Positions 1-36,560 of a stretch of 64,000 nucleotides of DNA are shown piece by piece; the first letter of the stretch is position 1; each line of letters opens with the position of its first letter. Below the pieces are notes generated by a model. It was not told where the DNA came from. It did no database searches and worked only from the letters and a program-made list of their open reading frames with translations. The DNA is taken from NCBI GenBank assembly GCA_023846275.1, contig CM043875.1:21642593-21706592 (forward strand), given 5' to 3'. The position numbers and the translations under genes are program-made. The stretch is from Vanilla planifolia (Eukaryota; Streptophyta; Magnoliopsida; Asparagales; Orchidaceae).

Positions 1-950
1 AGGACAAGATTGCCAGACATCCTCAAAGTCAATCAACTGTTAGATGGGGTGGAGAGATACCAGAGGGCAATGGTCCTATGTAATACTAGTCGAACTCAAC
101 ATTAAGGTCTTCACAAGCAATTGTAACTCATGAGAATTGAGAAAGAAATTGTCAAACCTCTCAAGCATACAATCTTTGCCAAATCTGTTGTTGCACTATG
201 TGAAGTGGTTGCCCTAAAAACCTACATTACATAACTCGTCACTAATGAACTGAATGAAGGCGTACCAAAGAATACAATTGATATAGCTAGCCACCACCAC
301 AGCAAAGTTAAGGGATGAATTTGAGCAATGAAGTCCAGTATAAAACATCACTTAATGTAATCCTTATTAGCAGACGGCATAAAAATGTCAAAGGAGGACC
401 CTAGCCTAGAAATAATGAGGGTGCTTGAAGTGAGAAATAAAGTTAACCTAAATAAGTTGTTTCCATAAGATGATGATACCCCCTTCAAAGGCTACAAAAC
501 AAAAGTCACAAGAATGTCCAAGTAGCCTGTTAGCATCCTAATGAATGAATGATTTTACATGGGTTCCAACAGAGCAATCGGAAAGGGGTTGTGCAACCTC
601 ACAAACTTAATTAGGTAGTACCTTAAGGAGGGCTTATGAACTCCTTGGATATTCAAAGAGATAATAAACATCATAAGCAAGGGTGAGGTAGAGAGCAACT
701 CCCACTCCTAAGAGAATGGCTCATGCAAGTCTACTTGCAATTTTTAGTATAAAGACCCAAATCCCAAAGTTGTCAACTCTATTAAGGGGCTCAAATTTTC
801 TCATAGTATCATTCCCTATATCGTGGCACAGACTCCAAAGCAACTACACTAAAATTCAAAACATTAGAAGCCAGCATTGTGCAATCAAGAAATGGTGGCT
901 AAGTGGATTCTAAAAAGGCCACGATGGCCTAGACAAGTTTAAAATTGTAA
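1..950. other. Unclassified AT-rich sequence
   Basis: I recognise no gene in this stretch. A 65-codon open frame at 716-913 has no motif I know and no sign of splicing or conservation. The sequence is slightly less AT-rich than what follows. It ends where an antisense LTR begins at about 952, so it is the flank of that element or an older degraded repeat. Confidence 0.4.
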
Positions 951-951
951 A

Positions 952-3034
952 TTATAAGAAAGAGTACAATGCCCACAAGAAGGACAAATTATGCAAACTT
1001 ATAACTTCAAATCAATTTAAACATAATAAAGTTTTCAACAAAAAAATTTATAAAATTATTAATTTTATTAGCAAATGTAACATGTCCTTTTAGAAAATAT
1101 TATTAAACTTTGCAAAACTTGTGCTGTAAAACAAATAAAATAAAATACATATAAAAAGTTTCAAGTGATTCAATCAATCTAGGTTTACTACTAATCACGA
1201 CCAAATAGCTAAATAATCTACTAAAACCATTAACTTAATAAACGTTTACAAAACCAGCTTAACAAAAGCTGACAACACCGACTTAATAAAAGTCTATAGC
1301 AACGACTTAATAAAATCCTATAACAATAATCAACTTCATAAAAGCCTACAACCTGCTTAATAAAAACCAATACATCAACTTAAATCCTACAACTAGCTTA
1401 ATAAAAACCAATAAAAGAAAAAGTAAAAGTTCCAACAACGAGACAAACAAATAAAAAAAAACTCAATACAATAATTCTTACAACTAACAAACAATTAAAC
1501 AAGAGGCACACTAGAATCAATGCAAATAAGAAATGAAGTTCAATGTTTATAAAAGAGAGAATTTAATAGAGATATAACTTAAAATAATAAAATGCAACTT
1601 AGCTCAAGGATGAAAATAAATGCTAAAATAAGTGTTCCAAGCTAAATGCTATAGCTTTGCCCTTTCCACTTCATAGAAATAAAGAATCTAATCAAATTTT
1701 CTTATAAAAGAATTTCCAATCAAACATTAACCTTTTTTATTATGTTTAGATGCATTTATACACTTCTAAGAATGCTTTCAAATGGCTCCAAAACTCCCTC
1801 CAATGGCTATGTCAAAACTCAAACAAGTTGTTACATCATAAAATGATCATGCCATACAATCTAAGGGGTCGTACAAATACGATGCACTATTGACAACATC
1901 CAAGCAATTGTTACCATTAGACTACTTCATCTAAGCCCTCGAGAAAATGTTGTATAATGCAAGATCATACACTACGATAAGTCATATAACAATCTTATTT
2001 ATACTTATCATATATGTTATTGTATTAGCATGATATAGGGATCATATTATTACGATACAAATCTGCCCAATATACGACTAAATCTCGTTATTAACCTCTC
2101 GAGTGAAATGGTACAGTAAAGATACGATGATATTGTACAGATATGACAAAAATCAACACGGTCATAGCCTTAATCTTAAACTCTCACTAAACAAATAAAT
2201 AGATTGTATGATTACATTAAACATCATCGTAATATACAAAGACCATCAGCTCCTCACATCTCTTAGGATAACCGCTAACATACGTATATGATAATAAACC
2301 ACACATGTATGATAATAAAACAAATTCCAATTTCTCTCATTGGTCGGTCCAATCCTCTTAATGAATGTATTGCACTAGCATAAAATTTGATATCATACAA
2401 TATGAAATTTGGCATTGTACAATACAATATATCAAAAAACATAAAATATAAAATACATCTCTCAAGTAGCCCATCAATGTACCTGCACAATAAGAGAATC
2501 GAATTTATGCGAACAATGTAAATAGCTTTTAGCTGGCACTCTGTCTAATCCAAATATTAACTAATTGTATTGTATGATGAGTTTATCATGCGCATATAAT
2601 TAGTTCAATCAATATAAACCTCATTCAATTCAATCTTTTTTCTAATCTAACTTAATTTAATCTTAATACATGATATAAATCACTATGAATATAACGTTCT
2701 AAGACATATAACATGTGTAAAACAAGATGAAATATGTCTTAAGAAAATTTTAGGAGTTTTAAATAAATTATTATTGGTTTTGATATTCTAATTACAAAAA
2801 TAAAAAAATCAATAAAAATTTTCTTCTCGAGTTAATTAAGCCTATGTTTCACCTACTGTTAGTTATGACTAACACCCAAACACCACCATCAATTTTCTTA
2901 AACCACATGATCAAGCTCTCCTCATGATTCTTCTAAAAATGATCTAAAATCAACACTTTTAAAAAATATTAATAAATATAACACAATAAATTTTACTGTT
3001 ATCAAACAAGTAAAGCAATGATCAAATGATACAA
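952..3034 (-). mobile_element. Sirevirus-like LTR, antisense (3' LTR of a degraded element)
   Basis: About 2.1 kb matches, in reverse orientation, the 5' LTR at 38641-40697 in order and in length. At the left edge, 'cacaagaaggacaaatta' corresponds to the end of Sirevirus LTRs (antisense of the usual AATTCACCCCCCTCTTGTG). Near 1158-1195 is the motif that in Sirevirus LTRs reads 'agtggttcggtcaa..ctacgtccac'. At 3035-3060 the sequence changes to the antisense of a polypurine tract, preceded on the sense side by a TGTCATCATT-type word as in Sirevirus 3' ends. This makes it the 3' LTR of a minus-strand element. Edges are approximate. Confidence 0.6.
1226..1425. repeat. Degenerate short tandem repeat inside the LTR
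   Basis: A word like 'acttaataaaagcctacaac' recurs six to eight times at roughly 25-35 bp spacing (for example near 1228, 1257, 1282, 1304, 1335, 1357 and 1398). Copies differ by substitutions and small indels. It lies inside the antisense LTR, in the part of the LTR nearer its 3' (sense) end. Confidence 0.6.
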
Positions 3035-6000
3035 TAATTGGCTTCTTTTAATGATGACAAAATCATTTAACAAATATAAAATAAAAAAATATTAAATAAT
3101 TCAAAACATAAAAATACTCTCCATTAATGATGACAAAACTATTGAATAAATATAGAATAAAAAAATAATAAATCATGCAAAAAATAAAAAAACTCTCCCT
3201 ATATTCATACTTTCCCTCAATATATGCAATTTAAATACAACAAATACAATATAAGGAAATGCTTTTCATTTCTCCTCTCCCTCTTTTCTTTCATGCATCA
3301 AAAAATAAAACAACTAAAAGCAAGCAAGTATGGGATGCACATAACTATACCATTATTGTGAATATAATAATAAAAGATAATACATGTTGATGATAAAACA
3401 AATAAATAATCATACTAAAACTTCAAAGGTAGGGTTCCTAAATTGTTACAAATAAACCTTGTATAAAACAAACAAACAAATAAGTATGTTAAATAATTAA
3501 AACTAATATATATGCTTGATAATTAAAACAAAGCAATCATGCTTTTAAGAAATTCTTGCCTTTTTTAATTAAAGCAATAAAAGCATGCACAAGCACTAAA
3601 GAATTTAAAATTTTACTTTTGGAATCCAAATAAATTTAGATCTAACCAATCTAAAATCAATGTTTTCCACTTTCCTAGATACATTATTACAAATCGTTTT
3701 AACCCAAACAAAGGTAGGGTTCCTAGAGCTGAAATTAACTCTTATTAAAGTGATAAATATATCATAAAATTACAATGAACATCATCATACTATACGAATA
3801 CCATTAGCTACTCATCTCTCAAAATAACAAATGATATACACGTAAAATATTAAGATTGTACTTATACAATAATACAACAAATTCCAATTTCTTTCATCAC
3901 TAGATCTAATCTTTTGTCTGATCCTCCTAATTAATGTATCTTATTAATACAAAATTTGATATCGTACTATATAAAATATCAAAACACCAAAAACTCAAAA
4001 TATATCTCTCAAAAAGGCCATCAACGTACTTATACTATAGAAAATCGTACTTGTACAAATAATGTAAACAACCATCGACCGAAACTTTGTCCAATCCAAA
4101 TATTAACTAATCATATTGTACGATAGGTTCAACAGTTCAATCAATATAAATCTTATTAAATTCAATCTCTTTTTAAATCTAATTTGATTTAACCTTAACA
4201 CATGATGTAACTTACTATAAATGCAATGTTCTAAGGCAAACAATATGTGTAAAATAAGATAAAATACATGCCTTGAGAAATTTCTAAACACCTCAGATAA
4301 ATTGTTATTGGTTTTGACATATTCTAATTACAAAAATAAAAAGATTCAATAAAGGTCTCCTGGTGTTGCTCGAACTTGAGTTTTTTTAGTGTCAATTATT
4401 ATTAACACTCATACACTTCTATTAAACTCTTTTATTCACATGATCAAACTCTCCACATAATTAACCTAATTACTCTTGAAATGTATGATATAAAATCAAC
4501 ATTTAGAAAAGACATTAGTAAATATAACATAATAGTTTTGTTATCATTAAACAAATGTTACAATGACCAAATAGTACAACAATATCTCTTTCTTTATAAT
4601 AACAAAACTATTAAACAAATATAGAATAAAACGATAATACATCTTACAAAACACATAAATACTCTCCCTACATTTATGCTTCCCCTCAACATACATAATT
4701 TAAACACATGACAAATAAAATATATAGATCTTATAAATACTTTTTATTTCTCATTTTTCTCCCTTTTTTTGGCATGCATCAAACGATAAACAAACTTAAA
4801 GCAAGCAAATAAGGGGTGAACATAAGTATATCGTTGTTAACAATATAACAATAAAAGATAATACTTGTTTAAGATTAAAATAAATAATAATCGCACTGAA
4901 ACATCAAAGGATTTAATTTCTTTTCTTCCCTTAAATTGATGAATATAAAACTTATAAAAAAATAAAAAAATAAGCATGTTAAACAATTAAAACTAATGTA
5001 TATACTTGACAATTAAAACTAAACAATCATGCTTTTAAATAATTCTCAATTTTTCTAATTAAAGCAATGGAAGCATACAAAAGCACCATAGAATTTAAAA
5101 TTTTAATTTTGGAACCTAAACAAATTTGGGTCTAGCCACTCTACAATCAATGTTTTCAACTTTTTTAGATATATTATGATCAATTTTTTAACCCAAACAA
5201 AGGTAAGATACATAGAGTTGAAATTAACTCTTATTAAAGGGATAAATAAATCTTATGATTATGATGAATACCATCATCCTCTATGAAGACTATCAGCTCT
5301 TCACATCTCTCAGGACAACAGGTCACATACACATACAATATGAAGACCGTGCTTGTACAACATTACAACAAATTCTAATTTCTCTTATTGGTCAGTCTAT
5401 TCTCTTGTCTGATCCTCCTAATGAATATATCGTATTAATACGAAATTTGACATCATTTTGTTCGAAATATCAAAACACCTAAAACTCAAAATACATCTCT
5501 CGAGTAGGCCATCAATATACTTGTGCAATAAGAGAATCATATTTATACGAACAGTGTAAAAAGCCATCGTCCGACACTCTGATCCAAACATAGGCTGATC
5601 GAATTGTACGATGGGTTCAACACATATGTACAATTAGTTTAATCAATACAAACCTTACTCAATTCAATCTTTTTTTTAAATCTAATTTGAATTAACTTTA
5701 ACACATGATATAATTCATTATGAATGTAATATTCTAAAATAAATAATGTGTAAAATAAGATATAAGCATGTTTTAAGAAAATCTTAAATAACTCAAATAA
5801 ATTGTTATAGATTTTGAAATTCTAATTACCAAAATAAAGACCTTTTCCTCATGTTACTCAAACTTATGTTTCTCCTAATATTAGTTATGGTTAACACCTA
5901 AACATCTCCATTAAGCTCTTTGAGTCATATAATCAAGCTCTTCATATGATTAACAAAATTATTCTTAAGATACATAATCTAAAATCTACACTTAAGAAAA

Positions 6001-6047
6001 ACATTAGTAAACATAATATAATAGCTTCATTGTCATCAAATAAGTGA
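2205..6047 (-). repeat. Tandem array of LTR plus internal segment, ~1.5-kb unit, about 2.5 copies
   Basis: The anchor 'atcatc..tatac..agacc/tatcagctcctcacatctct' occurs at about 2219, 3775 and 5261, giving spacings of about 1556 and 1486 bp. After each anchor the order is the same: a U3-like part of the Sirevirus-like LTR (about 800 bp), the antisense polypurine/TGTCATCATT junction (about 3035, about 4565), and a 600-700 bp internal piece. That internal piece matches in reverse the stretch from the gag-pol linker to the polypurine tract of element I (about 41930-42569). The third copy stops near 6047, close to the LTR end. The unit therefore spans an LTR/internal junction. Confidence 0.65.
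3035..3062 (-). promoter_or_regulatory. Polypurine-tract junction (antisense) next to the LTR
   Basis: On the minus strand this reads TTTTGTCATCATTAAAAG followed by the LTR start TGTATCATTTG. Sireviruses typically have a TTGTCATCATCAAAAAGGGG-type tract before the 3' LTR, which primes plus-strand DNA synthesis. The purine run is degenerate here. Confidence 0.5.
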
Positions 6048-8030
6048 TAAACAAACTAAATAACAAAATAAAATTGTCCAATAAGAAGCACAAAATTTGT
6101 GAAAATGGTCAATGCGACATAACCAAGGGAGGGGATCCACAAATTAACATATGCAACACCAGGAAGAAAGTTCAAGCCGATTGCACTCCATAGCTTAAGG
6201 CTTACTCCCAACTTATCTAAATGCACAACAAGCATCACAAGATTGGCTCCATGGCACAATTCCTACAAGCATAACACACATCCATCACTACCAACATTTA
6301 GGCCACCCACAATCTACACCTCAGGCATAGCAAATTAACACCATTAAGCCTTCAACTTTCCAACTTTTGGATGGAGACATCATAAGGTACCTAACATTTA
6401 AGAACCTAGCCTAACATCTCCATCCTCCATTGGCTTTGTCTCTGGGCGCATGCTTGGGAATCGATGGCCTTGGTGCCACATCAAAATTAGCTACAAAACA
6501 ACCGACAAGTAAGTCTCTCAAGACAGAGGGATTGGATTGAAAGATGGTCTAATCGATTGCAAGCAAAGCAAACGAAGGGAAGTTCCTTGTATGCATATCA
6601 CTAGAAGAAATGCCCCAAAGGTTCGATGAGCCAGTTAATAGGAGAGACATGGATAGATCAAAGCAAATACATAGGAAAGCAAAGATCGCCTATTCACAAC
6701 TTGTCATTCACTATGACAGCATCATTCCTCATAAGGGTACCTCATCGATTGCCTTGGCATGAAGTAGGAAGATCAAGCATCAAGCCTCAGGACATAGTTA
6801 ACAATGGAACATGGCCCCCATGCCAAAATGCATCATGGTTAGCCATGCTATTGAAATAAAGGAAATAGTTAAATCTTAAATCTAACACGTGAAATTAGTT
6901 GAAATGGCCCTAACATTGCTTTAACTCCTTAGCTACCCAGAGAAAGAGAATTGTTTCAATCAATGTGTGATATTCTGAATCCTCATTTCTAACAGAATCA
7001 AAATGATCTCTGGATTGATCAGAAGAAGATCCTTTCCATTGGCTGGAATCCGTTACTCGAACGAAAATAGATCTTGTGGAATCATGTCATATAATCGACA
7101 AAAAATAACTTTACAATGAGGAAAAACAAAACAATCCCAGAAAGAACCAAAGAAATTTAAAAAGGATATGAATGTTGTAGAAGATGCAAGACAAGTCCTT
7201 CAAATTTGTTCCACAAATAAATTGAATCAAGCCCATTAACCAAGCTATTCTTATCAAAATTTAGTTACTCGAAGGAAATGAACTATATAACATTAAAAAT
7301 ATGAAATAATCTTACAATGTATAAAAAGCAATGGGTTTTAATAACTTGGAGTTGTTGGAAGCATTAAAGGGCACTCAACAAGACTAGATAAAAGAAAAAG
7401 AAAAATGGAAAAACAGTATTGTTGCTAGATCTCATACATTACAAGACTGAATACATTTATTTATATTCCAAAAACAAATTTCAAAAAAAAATTATTTCGG
7501 GAGCTCCACATTCTTTCCCAAACCTCAGAATTCCCTTTCACCAAGTTTTCCAACCTACTCAAACACCACCGCACTACGCCTCCCTCATGTTTCTCACCTT
7601 CTGAAGGAAGTTCTTCCTCTAGTGCCCTCACGTGAGCTACCTAGTAACCTCACTCGCTTGCCACACTACTCAAAAGGATTTGGAAGCTGCCCCACACAAA
7701 ACTTAAAACTACGTCCACTCTAACCCAAACTGAATTGTCCCATGTTGAACCACTCCAACCCAGTAGCTTACACCATGCACTGACCAGCACCTCACAAGGC
7801 TGCCTAGATCTCAAGCATTCCCGTTACACCAAAGCTTATCCAGTTCATCACATCAAGCTCACAGTGCCCAACCATACCTGTCACGCCTAATCGCATGCTC
7901 CCTCACCCCTGGCCCAGTCCAAACAAATCCAGTCACCCCAAACTTTATACAATCATGACCCCCTCACCCAATCACACCATTAAGCACAAATTATCTTTAG
8001 CATGCCAAATCATGTTGGTCTAGGCTAGGA
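6048..8030. other. No recognised gene
   Basis: The sequence is less AT-rich than its surroundings, especially the C-rich stretch 7490-7990. Small open frames at 6626-6859 and 7419-7604 show no known motif. I looked here for the missing downstream exons of the LONRF gene (the WDQDGYR / AEVEW part of the LON domain, minus strand) and found none. Confidence 0.35.
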
Positions 8031-8039
8031 AACATCACA

Positions 8040-8270
8040 TGGGCTTGGATGCACTGAAACAAGCCAATATGCACTAGATTGAATTGGATAGCAATGAGCA
8101 AAACCAAAATGTGCTAAATAGGTCCAAATTGAACCAAGCCAAGCTAAACCAGACTAAACAAAACCAAACCAAACCAGAATGAGCCAAATTGCACTAAATC
8201 AAACTAAACCAAGCCAAATAATACCAAATTGAGCCAAACACGCCAAATTGAAACAGGCCAGACAAAATTG
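8040..8270. repeat. CCAAA-rich low-complexity tract
   Basis: About 230 bp are built from degenerate words such as 'aaaccaaaccaa', 'gagccaaattgcac' and 'aagccaag', with a purine/C bias on the plus strand. The words are not regular enough for a satellite. The plant telomere repeat CCCTAAA is not present. Confidence 0.5.
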
Positions 8271-8299
8271 TGTCGAATTGCACCATTTTGCTCCAACTT

Positions 8300-9752
8300 C
8301 AACAATAAGTCACATAAAAATACTAACAAGGAGCTCAGAAACACAACACCTACAAGATCAACTTCCAATCTTTATTCTAAGTAAGCTTTTATTTAAATTT
8401 CTCAAATATTTTTTTCGCATCAACATTTTCTAGCGTCATCTATGGGAATTAATAAGCAAATAAAAATGGAAAACTAAGATAAAGCCGCACTCATTTTTAA
8501 AAAAGAACTGTTTGATAGACGAGGCCAAGAGGTAGCTAAGAGTCCAATACCACTGCCTCAGGCCTTGCAGACTTCATAACTTTCTCTATCGTCCACTGGT
8601 AATCAATTTTTCTTGTTTTCAACAACAAATGGAACACTTCACAAAATTTCTCTTCTATCCAAACTCATAAGAGAGAAAATCAAAACAAGTTTAACCATCT
8701 CACCAAGCGAGAACATGCCAAATATGTTGAGCACCTCTTTTTCCAACAAAGAGCCACTCAAGGCCCTAGTCATTACACGTGAACCTCATTACATCGCCTT
8801 CAAAAAATATCCCAATACACACATCTTCATAATACTCTAGTAAACCATCAATATCTTACGACATAAGACCTTCCAACTCACACCTAGTTCAACCCCTCTT
8901 TTATCCTCAACCAGATCTCAAAGCACCAACACCCATTTTTGATACACCTTGAGGACATCCTTGTCCCTCTTATGAGGAGTCACATTTATTCTGCCAATAC
9001 TAGTATAACCCACATTTCATCAAAGAAATCTCTCCTTTCACCAAAAAGATCTTTTCAACGCCCTAACCTCCCAAACTTCAACTACATAACTCTTCTTTCT
9101 ATTATAGCAACTTAAACCATATGTTTTTTGAATTTGAGACATTTACATCTTTGCATATCATGATTAGGGATATCAAATGTAAGATTTTCTCTTGTCTTAA
9201 AGATGCAGCTTCAGAGTGATTCTTCAAATTGCCCCATAAATCAATTTCTTCATTTAACCAGCTCAAAGAACTATTCCTTTCATATGTTGTCAATTGGGTC
9301 AGGCCTAAAAAGGTTTTTGAGTCTCTCCTCAATCTAAAGCAACATTAATTTGATTCGAGCCTTCCTTCAATGCTTCAAAGAAGCTTTTAAATAGTTCACA
9401 ATGACTCTTGATTTCCTTGAGCAACCCTCATCAATTCTTTTCAGCCAAGGGATTTCTGAAAAACACATGGTCAAATATTTGTCAAGATCAGTACAATAAA
9501 TCTTAAACAAAGCCATTTGCTTCATCAATGAGTTTTCTTTAGCTCTATTTGGTAGAATGGAATGGAATACATCGCTGCCTCTAAGGCCCTTCATCGAGGA
9601 TAGAAATAATCGCAAGACAACAAAGCTTACCCTTAGCAAACTTCTTAGGATCGTTGCCCTCAATGATACTAAAGCACATCTCAATGCTCTCTTGAGTGTA
9701 CTACTCGAAAAAATTTTGGTGGCTATTAAAAAAGATGGGTTGTATTAAAAGT
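8300..9752. other. Unclassified; weak open frames only
   Basis: The longest open frame is on the minus strand at 9367-9684 (105 codons), with another at 9102-9332. Neither has a motif I can name, and translation on either side breaks quickly. They could be remains of a retrotransposon gag, but I cannot support this with a specific motif. Confidence 0.25.
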
Positions 9753-10196
9753 CAAGACTACTCTTAGGGAATAATCAAGATATAATGAAGTTCTATTAGA
9801 ATCACAAGGACATGACCATACGATTTCTAAATACAAAGCGCTCAAAACTTTAATCGAGAGACCATTGAAGGAAAGTCATATCCAAGAATACTAAGCAAAA
9901 ATTTTTGAACTTAATTCTACCTCTAATAAACTTGCAAGGCCAAGTACTACCAACAGACCTCAAATTGAGAAGGGCAAGACTAATCTTAGGGAATAATCAA
10001 GATATAATGAAGTTCTATTAGAATCACGAGGATCATGACCATACAATTTCTAAATACAAAGTGCTCAAAACTTTAATCAAGAGACCATTGAAGGAAGTCA
10101 TATCCAAGAATACAAGCAAAAATTTTTTAACTTAATTCTACCTCTAATAAACTTGCAAGGCCAAGTACTACCAACAGACCTCAAATTGAGAAGGGC
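9753..10196. repeat. 222-bp direct tandem duplication
   Basis: The segment starting 'caagactactcttagggaat' at 9753 is repeated from 9975 with only a few differences, mostly single-base indels and substitutions. The second copy ends at about 10196 with 'gaagggcaac', where the first copy runs on into the second. High identity implies a recent duplication. Confidence 0.85.
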
Positions 10197-12886
10197 AACT
10201 AAACTCCTCAATGAGAGCTAAAATACAAATGCAAAGCCCCTGTTAGAATTGTCTACATCATCACGAGGAGATAGCCTATTTTAGAACCTCCACCTTAAAA
10301 TCCCTTAAATGAATTGTAATTTCCAATGTGACAATTCAAGAAGAACAACCAATTCCAATATCCTTCAGACCCAAAGATGTATTGCCTCTTGGCAACACCT
10401 ATGATGATGCCATACAATTTTAAGAATAATTGCCAAAGTTAAAGCCCTGCACAAGCTCATTAACACTGAGAGTTTAGCTGATATTTTTTTCAATAATGTT
10501 TTCGATAAAATTGATATTAGTCAAACCTTATCCTCCCGATTATAGGATCGCTTATAGACTTCTCTAGAGAATCTCTGAAGCCAGAGGAAATTATCACATT
10601 ACCACGAACAATAGAGAGTTCTTTCGGCTTAAGCATGCATATGATTGACTTCATTATCATTGCCACTCCTACCTACAGTGCTATCCTTGGAGAATGATAA
10701 TGAACATAATCAGAATAATGGTCTCAATACCATACTTACGCTAAAAATTCAATACCTCATCGTAAGTGGAAAGAGTGCAAGAAGACCTTTTACAATCAAG
10801 AAGATGTTACCTGAATACAACGAAAATGATAGCTAAACCAGCCATCGAGCTCCCATGAACATGGAATAAGAATTACCTAAAAATGTTTTACATCTACAAG
10901 GTAAATGTCAACAAAGGTATAGGTTAACAAGTTAGCTCAATAAATATTCTATTTAAAAATAATTAACTCTCAATAAATAATCCATACAATACTACCTTAA
11001 ATCCATCAAAGCATCCCAACATCACTCTTTATCATTACACACAATCATAGAAGCTCAACTAGCTCTCGATTTCCTTTGTTGTCGCCCAAACTCAAAAAAC
11101 ACCAAGATGTTCTCAACATCTTTTTCCTCATAACTCCAGCACGAATGATTCAAGAGACGTCTCTACCTCACAGCCTTCATCAGTGACTTCCAAAAGCATG
11201 CTTTTGCCCCCTCTCTTTCCTCTCATTGCTACAACGTCACATGACAAACACAAGAAGCACAGTCTTATCTTCTTCTCTTTTCTAACGATTTTCGATAGCA
11301 CAAATATCCTAAAAAGAACAATTCTTGCATCCTATCCCCCACTCATTGTTGTCCATTAATGCTCTCCCTTCAATGCCTTTGACAAAGGCTGATATCAAAG
11401 ATCTCAACCATAGCCTTCTCTCATTGCCATCTCTAAAAGCAATTTTTACTTTCCTCCAAGAAACTATTTTGTCCTAAAATACAAAATCCCACCTTACCAC
11501 TTCCATCGTTATATTATTCACACTTGGGGAACCAAAACAATATCATTCATAAGATTGCAACAAAAGTCCCTGTGGCTTCAAATGCAGACTCTTTGAGAAG
11601 AATAGAAACGTTTGAGAAGAATAGAAACACGTCTACACTCAAGGAAATTCCTTAAACCATTCAAAAGCAGACTCTTTGAGAAGAATAGTAACACGTTTAC
11701 ACTCAACAGAGCTATTGATGAAGTGCAGAATGGTTACAGTTTCAAATTCTTGAATAAAAACATAAGAACTAAAATTTCCATAAAAAAAGCAGAAGTTAAT
11801 TGAAACTTTAGAGGATAAGGAGTCGAAAGAATCCATTTAAAAATGGAGAAGCTTCTTCTATAGCAAGCAGATTGAATCTGTATTCTAGGAGAACACAAAG
11901 CTCTTCATCCATGAGATAATAATGAACACATGTAGTTAAGTAAGGCTAAATGCAGGGAGGGTGACCAAATGGATACAACGTCTGTGAATTGGCTGAGCAT
12001 CAAATCCAGTTCTGGAAAGGGAAGGAATTGAGTTTTGCAGTAGACCAAAAGGTTGAGAGTAATGGGAGTAAAGAGCACTCGTTAGGGGATGATGAAAGAC
12101 TTCATCAATAGGAGTAGAAGTAGCTTGTTCTTTTGGAACAAAACAAAATTGAGGGTCCTTCACATAAAACTCTTGAAAGAAAAAGGAAATGGATCAGTTG
12201 TGATGAGGACAAAGGAACTCGAGGCACTGTAAGACAAACCGGAGGATCAAGAGGAACAAGACCCTCTTGCACATGTAGCTTAAGTGGGGCCAGCTCAGAC
12301 TTGAGCTGCTCTCTTATGAGACATACTAGAGCATTGACAGTCTTCAGGAACTATTCCATCTGTTATTGATACTGAAAAAAAGGATGGATTCAAAGAAGAT
12401 GGATTAGCTGATGACAAAGGTGGATGCAGATGCATAGGAATTTCTTTAATCTCTTGATCACGTAGATCAAAAGATGCAATCTTTGAACCGACATGATTCT
12501 CGAAAATAAGTTCTGGCTTGAAGTAACATAACCTATCAATGATTACCCAGTGGTTAATACCAGATCAATGCCATTCAATAAATATGAGAAATCTAATGTT
12601 CTCATTTATACAAGAGTGCTCCAATGATGAGAACACTATAGATGACAAACAAAGCACAAAGTTACTCTAGCATTTGCAATCTATAATAAATCCAATGAAA
12701 AATTAAAGATAACATGTACTTCAATATTAAAGACATTAAAAGTTTCAAGGTCAAATGCACAATCGCTGAGACATCAACTAGAAGTTCAGAAGAACAAATT
12801 ACCAAAGAAAGAAAAAGTAGGATAATTAAATTGAAAGCAAATGAAAACATAATAGGATTTATTCTCAAGAAAGTAAAAACCATTAC
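10197..12886. other. Non-coding or unrecognised region after the last placed LONRF exon
   Basis: The donor site after the exon at 12887-12923 is intact, so a further exon should lie at lower coordinates on the minus strand, but I could not find it here. A short local repeat ('gactctttgagaagaatag') occurs at about 11587, 11610 and 11670. Open frames at 11936-12163 and 12133-12369 overlap on opposite strands and carry no known motif. Confidence 0.35.
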
Positions 12887-36298
<23,412 letters not shown>

Positions 36299-36560
36299 AG
36301 TTTCCTGGCAGACCTACAGGAAAAAGTAGAGTGAGTGGACAGCAATAAGAGTAACGCATGGAGGAGGACGACGAGAAGCAGAAAAGTTTCGTTGCGTGTT
36401 CTCCCTTTACTTCATTATTTCGCGGTCGGCATTCTGAGACGTGTTTTCTTCCTTTTTACGCTCATTCTTTCTCAATTCCTTGAATATTTCCCGTGTTTCC
36501 AACATTTGCTTCAAACTTTGAAGTTTTCCAACTCATTCATTAATAACGACCAGAGAAACT
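36299..36560 (-). promoter_or_regulatory. Likely 5' UTR and promoter of the LONRF gene
   Basis: About 250 bp upstream of the ATG are clearly richer in GC than the neighbouring DNA, with a local GC peak at 36340-36450 and an ACGT core within 'gagacgtgtt' near 36437. No clear TATA box was identified, so the transcription start is not assigned. Confidence 0.45.

Noticed and set aside
8040-8270. CCAAA-rich tract as an interstitial telomere repeat
   Set aside because: Neither CCCTAAA nor TTTAGGG occurs in a row; the words are irregular.
9367-9684. Open frame of 105 codons on the minus strand as a gene
   Set aside because: No recognisable motif, no continuation into a larger coding region and no exon borders; random frames of this size are expected in this much sequence.
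12133-12369. Open frame of 78 codons, possibly the missing end of the LONRF gene
   Set aside because: It is on the wrong strand for the gene and neither it nor the opposite strand has LON-domain residues.
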